A DNA stretch of 20,328 bases from JANNMJ01 sp031397815 (GCA_031397815.1 JANNMJ010000215.1:1-20328), one strand, 5' to 3'. Shown: positions 1-7,386, numbered from the stretch's first letter. A program made the numbers and translations. Notes: generated from the letters alone by a model not told the origin.

Positions 1-101
1 TGCTGCTCGCCGGCCTCGACCAGGCGGACCGCTTCGAGCTTGAAGGAAAGAGGATAATACCGCCGACCGCTCGGGGTCGACGAAAATTTAGAAACACGCA
101 T
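1..101 (-). CDS. IS3-type transposase OrfA, N-terminal fragment (cut by window edge)
   Basis: Reading the minus strand from the ATG at 101 gives 33 codons that stay open to the window edge. The peptide begins MRVSKFSSTPSG and continues RRYYPLSFKLEAVRLVEAGE. A basic stretch followed by YPxxFKxEAVRLVE is the typical start of the helix-turn-helix domain of IS3/IS911-family OrfA (transposase_8), which binds the terminal repeats of the element. The rest of the protein and any OrfB lie outside the window. Upstream, at about 118-142, the minus strand reads TGTCTCGTCCGGCGTAGG and on to TGTACA, which could be the terminal repeat because IS3 ends commonly begin with TG. The matching far end is not visible, so the boundary is a guess. 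A stand-alone helix-turn-helix protein is the alternative. Confidence 0.6.
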   Translation of the reverse strand, partial: MRVSKFSSTPSGRRYYPLSFKLEAVRLVEAGEQ

Positions 102-242
102 CTACGGTAAAGATGGTGTACAGCCTACGCCGGACGAGACAATGGGAGGTGTTAGGTGATGTGAGGATAGGACGAAAGTGAGAATTGAACTCTGGCGAGC
201 AGGTAACGCGGTTATGCCACAGCGGCTGAGGAACCGACACCG

Positions 243-417
243 GCTAGGGCAGCCCCGTTAGGGGCTATACACCTCCAATCGGCGCAATCGGCAGTCGCGT
301 AGGGACTCTACCCCCATCGTCGCCCCGCCGCTCTGTTCCACCGTCATGGTAGTCCCCACGGGACTGCCAGGTTTGGTTTCAAACCAGAGGCTACCGGAAG
401 ATAACCCCTACGGGGTT
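243..417. repeat. Intergenic hairpin cluster A
   Basis: Four short hairpins lie in this spacer. They are AGCCCC-GTTA-GGGGCT (251-266), AGTCCC-CAC-GGGACT (351-365, extendable to a 9 bp stem at 348-368 with one G-T pair), GGTTTG-GTTT-CAAACC (370-385) and AACCCC-TAC-GGGGTT (403-417). The first is followed by CCAATCGGCGCA (275-286), a 12-mer that recurs at 20184-20195 after another hairpin. The cluster lies between the transposase fragment and the first cargo gene. The rest of 143-627 shows no credible gene or RNA; 444-479 carries four G-runs, and I could not identify a clear promoter for the gene at 628. Confidence 0.7.
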
Positions 418-627
418 GCCCTTGACTGCCGTTGGCTTTGTGTGGGGTTAGGGTGGTGTTCGAGGGTGTGCGTGCAGGGCTCAGCTAAAAAACGAGTGAC
501 AGAGCTACGGGTGCAGGGGTGAAAATAAATTCCACTCACGGCAGCTAATTTAGGGTTACTACAGTCTGCCAATTATTCTCCCTACTATTGTCTTAACTTC
601 AGCAACTTGCACTCACTTCCCTTTCGT

Positions 628-2121
628 ATGCCTACTATCTACCGCCTGTGCAGCACCTTGGTGCTCCTCTTTTGGACCGTTACGGTCACCGCCCAGAATT
701 ACCGGCCTTTCGGGCCGGACCGGACCTATCACTACCGGGAAACGACTCAGTGGAGCGGCATCCCCGATCAGATTAACCTGTTTCGCGTTGATAGCGTGGC
801 AGCCGGCGGAGCAGATTCTGTTTTTTACTTTAACGACAATATTCCTGGTCGTAATGGCCCTCCCTCAGCAAGTAGTGCTACGCTATTTGGTAAGCATTTT
901 CGCTGGAATAGTCAGACGGGAGAGGCGATTTTCCGCGGATTCGATAACTCCAGCACTACCACCGACAGCGTCCGGCTCCTGACACGGGCGGCGGTCGGCC
1001 AGAGCTGGGCCTTTACCAGTCGGGTGCAGGCCACTCTGACCAGTCGGCAGGTGGAGCTGGTAGCCGGCCGGCCGGATTCGGTACTTATCATCAGCCTCTC
1101 CGACACCCAGCAGGTCAAGATCAGTCAGCATTATGGTATCATCAGCGGCCCCGGGCTGCACTACTACCTCAAGTCTGACTGCTTCTCGATATACCGCTAC
1201 AACTCCTCCTCGGCAACTAGCTGGAACAAAAAGCGCCATCAAGTTCGGCTCAGTAGCATCCCTGAGCTGAACCTCGGCCCTTTCGATCTGCGCCTCTCCC
1301 AGCTCTACAACGTGCAGCCGGGCGATGTCTTCTTCTATCGAAACTCGTTTGAAGGTGGCTTCTACAGTTGTTTTGAGGCGAAGACACGCCGACAGGTAAT
1401 CCGGGTAATACAGCGAGCAGGCGTAGCGCGAACGGTCTATTTCCACTCGACGCAAATAAGGACTTCCTCCAACGTCCTAGGTGGTTGTACCTGGCCGCCG
1501 AGCGGGGGAAACATCACCCAGTACCAAACCAACGACAGTATGCGTCTTTCCTGGACGCAGGAACTGCTAACGGGTTATAATGGGGCACTTTATAACCAGG
1601 TTTTCTATCCTGGCACCTACGACTCTCTTGCCGTCGGCGGACGCCCTCAAGTGCGATACTGCTTGGTGAGTTCGGGGCCAGGTAGTTCTTATTATTATCG
1701 CTTTGCGCCTGGGCTGGGACTAACGGAGTATACCGACTCCAATGGCTCTTCCTGTTGCCATCATGCCCAGACAGATCGGATGGTCGGCTTCATTAAGGGT
1801 ACCGAAGTGTGGGGCGATACCACTATGCCCCGGCTGCTGGCCCTACCGGATGATGTGCGGCGCCTGCCGGCTACCCTGGCACCCAACCCCAGCGATGCCG
1901 CCGCCACTCCCCTGCTAACCTTCAGCACCGACCAGCCTCAAGCCGCTACCCTGGCTCTCTACGATGCGCTGGGCCGCCAAGTCTGGCATCAAACCCAGCA
2001 ACTAGCAACCGGTGGGCAACGGTTGCCGGTCAGCACCCACCATCTGCCTGCCGGCCTCTATCGCCTTCGTGTTACGCTTGCCGATGGTCAGCAGAGGGTG
2101 CTGCCGCTGGTGCGGGAGTAG
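628..2121 (+). CDS. Secreted protein with C-terminal T9SS sorting domain, function unknown
   Basis: The protein has 497 residues. The ATG at 628 is chosen over an upstream in-frame TTG at 607 because it places a standard signal peptide at the N-terminus: MPTIYRLC, a hydrophobic run, then TVTAQ as a likely cleavage site. Residues from about 25 to 410 match no family I recognise; they are rich in Ser, Thr, Tyr and aromatic residues with scattered cysteines, as in extracellular beta-sheet proteins. The last 80 residues form a type A T9SS sorting domain: an APNP motif near residue 418, then LALYDALGRQVW and LPAGLYRLRV. By family knowledge the mature protein is exported by Sec, moved across the outer membrane by T9SS and released or attached to the surface. 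By eye the gene is less GC-rich than its neighbours, which with the nearby transposase fragment may mean a separate origin. It converges on the next gene. Confidence 0.85.
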   Translation: MPTIYRLCSTLVLLFWTVTVTAQNYRPFGPDRTYHYRETTQWSGIPDQINLFRVDSVAAGGADSVFYFNDNIPGRNGPPSASSATLFGKHFRWNSQTGEAIFRGFDNSSTTTDSVRLLTRAAVGQSWAFTSRVQATLTSRQVELVAGRPDSVLIISLSDTQQVKISQHYGIISGPGLHYYLKSDCFSIYRYNSSSATSWNKKRHQVRLSSIPELNLGPFDLRLSQLYNVQPGDVFFYRNSFEGGFYSCFEAKTRRQVIRVIQRAGVARTVYFHSTQIRTSSNVLGGCTWPPSGGNITQYQTNDSMRLSWTQELLTGYNGALYNQVFYPGTYDSLAVGGRPQVRYCLVSSGPGSSYYYRFAPGLGLTEYTDSNGSSCCHHAQTDRMVGFIKGTEVWGDTTMPRLLALPDDVRRLPATLAPNPSDAAATPLLTFSTDQPQAATLALYDALGRQVWHQTQQLATGGQRLPVSTHHLPAGLYRLRVTLADGQQRVLPLVRE

Positions 2122-2129
2122 TACCGCAG

Positions 2130-2231
2130 AAATCCCTTCGGGGTAGTTCAGACCAAGAATTATCGGTATTCAGAAGGGGTTAAATCAGAGAAGCCCGGGG
2201 TTGTTTTGCAAAAAATCAACCCCGGGCTTCT
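2130..2231. repeat. Intergenic hairpin cluster B, including a composite 15 bp hairpin
   Basis: Two elements sit between convergent genes. At 2130-2148, AAATCCCTTCGGGGTAGTT is nearly identical to 20069-20087 in cluster E. At 2189-2231 a perfect 15 bp stem is formed by AGAAGCCCGGGGTTG (2189-2203) and its exact reverse complement (2217-2231). The 13-base loop contains the self-complementary TTTTGCAAAA. Besides being a repeat, this hairpin is well placed to act as a bidirectional terminator for the genes ending at 2121 and 2275. Confidence 0.8.
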
Positions 2232-2274
2232 GCATTATAATACGGTTCGCGATACGAGTCGCGTAGTTCCTGCC

Positions 2275-3978
2275 CTACTCCACCACAATCGTCACCGCCG
2301 GAGCGCCGCTGACTTGCGCCACGTACCGGCCGGGCAGCAAATGGCGGACGGGCAATACGCGGTCGGCTTCATGGAGCGGTTCGCGCAGGACGGTGCGCCC
2401 GAGGACATCGGTCAGGGTGAGGACGGGGGCGGGAACGGACGATGTGGCCGTAGCAGGGCGACTTTGATCAGCAGTGGGCGGGGCGAGGAGACCGGTGAGG
2501 CTAACGTGCAGCTCGTTACGGACGGGGTTCGGCCAGAGGCTCAGGACGGGGCCAGCAGACGGGGTTTTGCGCAGCACGGTCACCACATCGGAGAGGTGGG
2601 CGGTGCCGTCGGTGTCGAGCTGACGGAGGCGGTAGTAAAGCACTGCGCCCGCGACCGACGCCGCCGAGCGGTCGAGGAGGGCGTATTCGTGCGCGGTAGT
2701 CGTGGAGCCGTGGCCGGGCACGGGCGCCCCGACGCTCAGGAAGCCCGCTTTCGGGTTACTCGACCGCTCCACGATAAAGACCGCGTTCTGGTCTTCCGAA
2801 GCCGTTTGCCACTGCAATTGCACGGCGCCGTCGGGGAGGTTGCGGGCGCTGAAGCCGGTCAGGGCCACCGGCAGCGGCCCGCCGCCCAAGCCGGGCGCCG
2901 AGAATCCGTAGTACACCCGCACCGTGTTCGCCACCGTCAGCAGCCCCCCGACGGCCAGCTCGACGTACTCGAACGGCTGCGTGCTGGTGAAGGTGAGGTA
3001 ATAACGGTTGCCGCTGAGCAGGTTGAGCTGCAAAAGGGTGCCGCCGGGCGCGGTTTCGCGGAGCACCACGTTGCCGTTCGCATCGCGGCCGTAGGTGCGG
3101 ATGGTCAGGGTGCTCAAAAGGCTCAGATCGATGAGCGAGCCGGTGCCGATCACCAGTCCCGCCACCGACCCCGCCGGCGCCTCGCCGTTGAGCCGCAGCC
3201 GCAGCCGGGTATCGCCGAGGGCGCCGACGGTGGTCTGGACGGTCGCGTAGTTGTTCGGCGAGAGGTTATCGTCGGCGGCGCGACTGGCATTGGTTACGCC
3301 GCACAGCACGCAGATGCCGGTGGTGCTGCGCGTGTAATCGGTGTTGTTGATGGGACTGGGGAAGGTAGATGTGAAGCCGACGCCCAGCGGCGTGGTGCCC
3401 TGCTGGATGCCGTAGGCGTAATACACGTCAAGGGCGGAAGCGGCGTCACTGAGGCCGCCCAAGCCCAGCTCAATGCGGTCGAAGCTGCCGGTGGAGGTGA
3501 ACTCCAGCACATACCGGTTCGTACCGATGACTTTGGCTTCCACGGCATTCCCCCCCAAACGGCTATCCACGACGGTATTATTGGCACCGAGGTACGTGCG
3601 GACCCGCACGTTGCTGAGCGAAACCAAATCGAGGATACGGTCGCTCCCGACCACCACGCCCGCCACATAACCCGCCGGGACGGGCGCCGTGAGGCGCAGC
3701 CGCAACCGCAGGTACTGCCCCGGCGCCAACCCGACGATGTTCGTCATCGTGGCGTAATTGTTCGGGTCGATGTCGGCGGCGCGCTCCGGGTTCAGCACTT
3801 GGCACCCCACGCACGGCGCCGTCACGTTCGTGACCTGATACTCACCCGGTGTAGTCGGCGCCGCGTGCCGGGAATACGCATTCTGGTTCTGGGCGAATGC
3901 CGCGCTCACGGGCAGCAGCGCCAGCACCACGGCCAGCAAGCGCCCCACAGAAAAGAAAGAGGAGAACGAAGTTTTCAT
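2275..3978 (-). CDS. Secreted T9SS protein with two duplicated CxxC-containing modules
   Basis: The protein has 567 residues. The start MKTSFSSFFSVGRLLAVVLA opens a signal peptide ending near SAAFAQ (residue 30). Two homologous modules follow at about residues 48-195 and 215-358. Each opens with a CxxC (C56/C59 and C223/C226), then an ASRAAD or PERAAD element and PNNYAT, and each ends in a beta-rich FTSTxxF...VYY segment. Related modules with AVDxDxxNYAT-type sequences occur in other Bacteroidota surface proteins. Residues about 369-470 look like a fibronectin III-type domain (LPVALTGFSARN, VQLQWQTASE, FIVERS). The C-terminus is a T9SS type A domain with LWPNP near 481, LTDVLGRTV and LLPGRYVAQV. 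The likely role is a cell-surface or extracellular protein, perhaps an adhesin, but no ligand can be read from the sequence. It is divergent from the sigma-54 activator, which could regulate it. Confidence 0.88.
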   Translation of the reverse strand: MKTSFSSFFSVGRLLAVVLALLPVSAAFAQNQNAYSRHAAPTTPGEYQVTNVTAPCVGCQVLNPERAADIDPNNYATMTNIVGLAPGQYLRLRLRLTAPVPAGYVAGVVVGSDRILDLVSLSNVRVRTYLGANNTVVDSRLGGNAVEAKVIGTNRYVLEFTSTGSFDRIELGLGGLSDAASALDVYYAYGIQQGTTPLGVGFTSTFPSPINNTDYTRSTTGICVLCGVTNASRAADDNLSPNNYATVQTTVGALGDTRLRLRLNGEAPAGSVAGLVIGTGSLIDLSLLSTLTIRTYGRDANGNVVLRETAPGGTLLQLNLLSGNRYYLTFTSTQPFEYVELAVGGLLTVANTVRVYYGFSAPGLGGGPLPVALTGFSARNLPDGAVQLQWQTASEDQNAVFIVERSSNPKAGFLSVGAPVPGHGSTTTAHEYALLDRSAASVAGAVLYYRLRQLDTDGTAHLSDVVTVLRKTPSAGPVLSLWPNPVRNELHVSLTGLLAPPTADQSRPATATSSVPAPVLTLTDVLGRTVLREPLHEADRVLPVRHLLPGRYVAQVSGAPAVTIVVE

Positions 3979-4087
3979 ACGAGCGAAAGAATTAAGTGGA
4001 AGAGATGGCGCGAGTCGATCAAGACTGGCGGTTACTCTAATGCTTTCAACTCTCTGCCCATTTTCAGAATCGAAACTAATCTACTTC

Positions 4088-4108
4088 TTTTCAGTTAGTT
4101 ACTGAAAA
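4088..4108. promoter_or_regulatory. Dyad symmetry, possible operator
   Basis: Perfect 8 bp arms TTTTCAGT and ACTGAAAA are separated by TAGTT. The dyad is about 110 bp upstream of the minus-strand cargo gene and 290 bp upstream of the sigma-54 activator. It may be a regulator-binding site; the following T-run at 4111-4116 makes a weak terminator an alternative. Confidence 0.35.
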
Positions 4109-4180
4109 TGTTTTTTAAATGAACATCCCCTAAAGGGAAGGCGCTTCCCAAAATGGGAAAAAATATCACTTATCCACGCT

Positions 4181-4211
4181 TTGATAAACCCTTTCCCGTG
4201 TCATTACTTTG
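4181..4211 (+). promoter_or_regulatory. Candidate Bacteroidota-type promoter for the sigma-54 activator gene
   Basis: TTTG ending at 4183 is followed after 20 bases by TTACTTTG (4204-4211). This fits the Bacteroidota primary sigma consensus (TTTG at -33, TAnnTTTG at -7) with one mismatch. It implies a leader of about 180 bases before the ATG at 4399. Confidence 0.45.
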
Positions 4212-4398
4212 CTCTACACCCTAAACCCGCACGCACCTCCTCTGGTTTTTCACCTCAAAATCGCGGTTTAGACCTAATTAGTATAATCTTCGTCCATCTG
4301 TTCGTCCTATTTTTCCCGTTTATCTGTTCCGTTTGAATTTTTGGACTATGGCAAGAAAAATGTGCTAAAACTTTTCCTCACTCTCCTCACACTTTCCT

Positions 4399-5745
4399 AT
4401 GAGAACCATCGCTACACACCCCGTTTACGTGGTGGCTGACTCGGCATGGCAAGCCGAGGCGCTGACGCACCGTCTGCGCGCCGACGAGCGCTTTCAGCTT
4501 CACCCCTTTTTATCGGCTTGCCAGTGTCGGCAGGCGGTTATGGCGCGCCCTCCGGCGCTGGTCATCATTGCCGGTGATTTGGCGCGGGCCGCGCCGCTCG
4601 TCCGCACGGCGCGCACCGTGCAGCCGCCCGCTATGGTGCTGGTGGTGGCCGCCACGCCGCAGGCCACGCTCACGCAAGAGCTGCTGAAAGCCGGGGCAAA
4701 TGGGTTGCTCCCGTTCGACCTGCACGCCGCGGACCAAATTGGGACACTCGCGCTCCGCAACCTCTCGGAGCGGGCGGCCGAGCCGGTGGCACCGCCCGCT
4801 TTCGACCATCTACTCGGCCACAGCGCGCCGATGCAGGTGGTGTTTCAGCTCATCCGCAAAGCCGCGACGTCGACTATCACGGTGTCGATTCGGGGCGAGA
4901 CGGGGACGGGGAAAGAGGAAGTCGCGCGGGCGATTCATCACGGCTCGAACCGCTCGGCGGGGCCGTTCGTGGGGCTGAATATGGCCGCCATTCCGCGTGA
5001 GCTGCTGGAAAGTGAGTTGTTCGGGCACGAGAAAGGCGCGTTCACCGGCGCCACGAGTACACGGGTCGGCCATTTCGAGCAAGCCCACGGCGGCACGCTC
5101 TTTCTGGACGAAATCGCTGACCTCGATTTACCGCTGCAAGCCAAGCTCTTACGCGTCTTGCAGGAGCGCACCCTGACGCGGGTCGGCGGCACCACATCAC
5201 GGCCGCTCGACGTCCGCCTCATCGTGGCGACCCACACCGACCTCGCGCTTCACGTACGCGCCGGCACGTTCCGCGAAGACCTGTATTACCGGCTCCTCGG
5301 CCTCCCCATCGTGGTGCCGCCCCTCCGCGAGCGCGGCGCCGATATTCTGCTCCTCGCGAACCAGTTCCTGCGCGAGTTTTGCCCGCCCGACGTCCAGCGC
5401 CCGTGCCGCTTCACGCCCGCCGCCGAGCGGATGCTGCTGCGCCACCCCTACCCCGGTAACGTCCGCGAGCTGCGGGCAGTAGTGGAGCTGGCAGCGGTTA
5501 TGGTAGAAGGCAACGAAATCACCGACCTCGACCTCGTATTTCCGCCCGACGGCCTCCACGCCCCCAACGACGACCTCCTGCCCGTATCGGCGAGTCCGCG
5601 CGTCACGCTGCGCCAACATAACATACGCATCGTCCAGCATTACCTCGATTATTACAAGGGGAATGTGCTGGTGGTAGCCGGTCAGCTGGGCGTCGGTAAA
5701 TCAACCCTGTACCGGATGATTCAGAGCGGGGAGGTGAAGATTTAG
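4399..5745 (+). CDS. Sigma-54-dependent transcriptional activator with degenerate receiver domain
   Basis: The protein has 448 residues and NtrC-family architecture. Residues 1-120 have the size and hydrophobic pattern of a receiver domain, but the acidic N-terminal pair is replaced (VVADSAW). The expected phospho-acceptor region reads PALVIIAGDL rather than a canonical DxxMP site, and the conserved Lys region reads GLLPFD. The central AAA+ domain is intact: Walker A GETGTGKE at 166-173, the sigma-54-contacting GAFTGA loop at 213-218, Walker B GGTLFLDE at 231-238, and FREDLYYRL and NVRELR downstream. A Fis-type helix-turn-helix occupies about 405-445 (NVLVVAGQLGVGKSTLYRMI). By family knowledge it hydrolyses ATP to remodel sigma-54 RNA polymerase at -24/-12 promoters. 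The lack of a canonical phospho-site suggests control by a ligand, partner protein or expression level; no histidine kinase gene is adjacent. It is divergent from the CxxC cargo gene. Confidence 0.9.
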   Translation: MRTIATHPVYVVADSAWQAEALTHRLRADERFQLHPFLSACQCRQAVMARPPALVIIAGDLARAAPLVRTARTVQPPAMVLVVAATPQATLTQELLKAGANGLLPFDLHAADQIGTLALRNLSERAAEPVAPPAFDHLLGHSAPMQVVFQLIRKAATSTITVSIRGETGTGKEEVARAIHHGSNRSAGPFVGLNMAAIPRELLESELFGHEKGAFTGATSTRVGHFEQAHGGTLFLDEIADLDLPLQAKLLRVLQERTLTRVGGTTSRPLDVRLIVATHTDLALHVRAGTFREDLYYRLLGLPIVVPPLRERGADILLLANQFLREFCPPDVQRPCRFTPAAERMLLRHPYPGNVRELRAVVELAAVMVEGNEITDLDLVFPPDGLHAPNDDLLPVSASPRVTLRQHNIRIVQHYLDYYKGNVLVVAGQLGVGKSTLYRMIQSGEVKI

Positions 5746-5760
5746 AGCGAGGGTTTATTA

Positions 5761-5815
5761 AATCAAACGGCGGTCAAGCTTCAATTATTAATTGAAGCTT
5801 GACCGCCGTTTGATT
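5761..5815. terminator. 55-base near-perfect palindrome between convergent genes, probable bidirectional terminator
   Basis: The sequence is symmetric around base 5788, with 27 complementary pairs and a single central T. The arms include AAACGGCGGTCAAGCTTCAA and its complement. It begins 16 bases after the activator stop codon and lies about 170 bases past the murF stop codon on the opposite strand. As RNA it would fold into a very stable hairpin in either direction. A long T-tract is missing on both sides, so factor-independent termination is likely but not certain. Confidence 0.65.
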
Positions 5816-5822
5816 GAACTCC

Positions 5823-5949
5823 GCGCCCCTTGAGGGAGAGGTGCCCCGAAGGGGCGGGAAAGGCGGTTACGGAACGTACTTGAGCAGTAACCATACTCCC
5901 CAATCCCCATTCAGGGAGACGGTGCGATAGCGCGCATCAACACCGTCTC
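5823..5949. repeat. Intergenic hairpin cluster C
   Basis: The cluster contains GCCCC-GAA-GGGGC (5843-5855), an imperfect CCCCTTGAGGG element just before it (about 5827-5835), and the arms GAGACGGTG (5916-5924) and CACCGTCTC (5941-5949) around a 16-base loop. The same 9-mers recur in the hairpins at 20207-20277. The cluster lies between the convergent activator and murF genes. Confidence 0.65.
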
Positions 5950-5981
5950 TGGGACAGAGCCGGCTACGTTTTCCCCCGTCC

Positions 5982-7346
5982 CTACAACAGCTCCAACAAC
6001 GTCTCCAACCCAATTCCTCTAGAGCCTTTCAATAGAATACGGCGGTGGCGCGGCGGGTGCGCAGTGAGCCACGCGGCGGCTTCGGCTTTGGTGGCGAAAT
6101 GCCGAACGGCGGGGTTCACGGCAGCGGCGGCGGCCATTTCGGGGCCGATCAGCACGGCGTCGGGGTAGGCTAGCTCTTCGAGGAGCTGACCGAGGCGGCG
6201 GTGCTCGGCGGCCGATTCGGCGCCTAATTCGAGCATATCGCCGAGGATGAGGAGCTTCGGGAGCGGCTGACCGGCGTCGTCGGTGGCGGGTAGCGTGGCG
6301 AAATGGCGCACGGCGGCCGTCACGGAGCTGGGGTTGGCGTTGTAGGCGTCGAGGGTGAGGTGGTTGCCGGTTGCTGGGCGGAAGGCGAGCTGCGAGCGGT
6401 TGTTAGTGGGCGCATACGCCGCCAGCGCCGTGCGGATATCGGCTTCTTCGACCCCTAAAAACCGCCCTACTGCGGCAGCGGCGGCCAGATTTTCGAAGTT
6501 GTAAGCGCCGCTGATTTGGGTGAGGAGCGGGGCGGAATCAGAATCGGAATCAGAATCGGTCAGCAAGAGCAAGACGAATGGGTCGGCCGCGACGAGGCGA
6601 GCGGGCGCCGGGTACGCCACGGCCTTCGGCAGGCGGGCGGCCCACGGCGCCAAACGCGGGTCGGCGACGTTGACGAAGGCGGTGCCGCCGGTAGCTTCGA
6701 GGTACTCGAACAGCTCGGCTTTGGCGCGCGCGACGTGCTCGACCGTCCCGCCAAACCCTTCCAAATGTGCCTTGCCGATGTTGGTGATGAGGCCGTGCGT
6801 GGGCACCGCAATCTGCGCGAGCTGCGCAATTTCCAGCGGATGATTCGCGCCCATCTCAATCACCGCGACTTCATCGCCCCCCGCTGCTACCCGCAGGCGC
6901 AGCAGCGTCAGCGGCACGCCGATGTGGTTGTTGAAGTTGCCGTGCGTGGCCAACGTGCGGTAACGGCGACCCAGCACGCCCGCGAGCAGCTCCTTAGTAG
7001 TGGTCTTCCCGTTCGAACCCGTCAGCGCCACTACCGGCCCGCCGAATTGCTGCCGGTGATGATGCGCGAGGGCTTGCAGCGCAACCAGCGCATCGGGCAC
7101 GACGAGGTAGCGCGCCGGGTCAGTTGCGGCGAGCGCATCATCGTCGATCACGGCCAACGCCGCCCCTTTCGCGAGGGCATCAGGCGCGAACTCAGCGCCG
7201 CGCCGGGCGCCGTTCAGCGCGAAGAAAACCGCCCCGGCAGGCACCGTCCGCGAGTCGGTGCTGACGAGCTGATCGGCGGCCAAAAACCGCTCGTAAAGCG
7301 TCGTGAGCGTATCGGCGGAAAGGGACGCGGGGGCAGAAGCAAGCAT
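5982..7346 (-). CDS. murF: UDP-N-acetylmuramoyl-tripeptide--D-alanyl-D-alanine ligase MurF
   Basis: MurF is a cytoplasmic enzyme that joins D-Ala-D-Ala to the UDP-MurNAc-tripeptide with ATP, the last cytoplasmic amino-acid addition of peptidoglycan synthesis. The 454 residues match the usual family length. Visible motifs are SRTVPAGAVFFAL near 32 (N-terminal domain), the ATP-binding loop GSNGKTTTKE at 110-119, NNHIGVPLTLL at 139-149, EMGANH at 164-169, ITNIGKAHLEGF at 187-198, ISGAYNFENLAAA around 278-290, YNANPSS at 335-341, LILGDMLELG at 366-375 and LLKGSRGIGLE at 438-448. An acidic tract DSDSDSDS at 264-271, encoded by a short tandem repeat, lies just before the AYNFENL motif. The gene stands alone rather than in a visible mur cluster. 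A perfect TAnnTTTG motif precedes it at 7387-7394. Confidence 0.96.
   Translation of the reverse strand: MLASAPASLSADTLTTLYERFLAADQLVSTDSRTVPAGAVFFALNGARRGAEFAPDALAKGAALAVIDDDALAATDPARYLVVPDALVALQALAHHHRQQFGGPVVALTGSNGKTTTKELLAGVLGRRYRTLATHGNFNNHIGVPLTLLRLRVAAGGDEVAVIEMGANHPLEIAQLAQIAVPTHGLITNIGKAHLEGFGGTVEHVARAKAELFEYLEATGGTAFVNVADPRLAPWAARLPKAVAYPAPARLVAADPFVLLLLTDSDSDSDSAPLLTQISGAYNFENLAAAAAVGRFLGVEEADIRTALAAYAPTNNRSQLAFRPATGNHLTLDAYNANPSSVTAAVRHFATLPATDDAGQPLPKLLILGDMLELGAESAAEHRRLGQLLEELAYPDAVLIGPEMAAAAAVNPAVRHFATKAEAAAWLTAHPPRHRRILLKGSRGIGLETLLELL
6535..6558. repeat. 12-base tandem repeat inside murF
   Basis: GAATCAGAATCG occurs twice in succession (four 6-base units alternating GAATCA and GAATCG). 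On the coding strand it encodes the DSDSDSDS tract of MurF. Gain or loss of whole units would keep the reading frame. Confidence 0.85.
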
Positions 7347-7386
7347 AAATCGGCGGGCAATGACGCGCTCCGGGGGCGGAGCGGGC

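Larger units (their letters stand above)
3979..4398. other. Divergent spacer between the CxxC cargo gene and the sigma-54 activator
   Basis: No gene is visible in these 420 bases, which are clearly AT-richer than the flanks. The spacer holds a dyad at 4088-4108 (TTTTCAGT, five-base loop, ACTGAAAA), followed by a T-run at 4111-4116. It also has a small stem TTCCC/GGGAA around 4145-4159, a candidate plus-strand promoter at 4181-4211 and a G-free pyrimidine-rich leader at about 4371-4398. I found no confident minus-strand promoter; the best candidate near 4071-4078 matches TAnnTTTG at seven of eight positions and lacks a -33 element. Confidence 0.6.

Noticed and set aside
444..479. Four G-runs that could form a G-quadruplex
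   Set aside because: Two loops are about ten bases long and the pattern is isolated, so it is weak in a GC-rich genome.
2206..4098. 630-codon open frame on the plus strand opposite the CxxC cargo gene
   Set aside because: It is antisense to a gene with signal peptide, repeated modules and sorting domain, and its product is Arg/Gly/His-rich, as expected from the complement of GC-rich coding DNA.
4351..4370. Possible sigma-54 promoter (TGGCA...GTGC on one strand, TAGCAC...TTGC on the other)
   Set aside because: The gap between the GG and GC elements is two bases too long on both strands, and sigma-54 spacing is strict.
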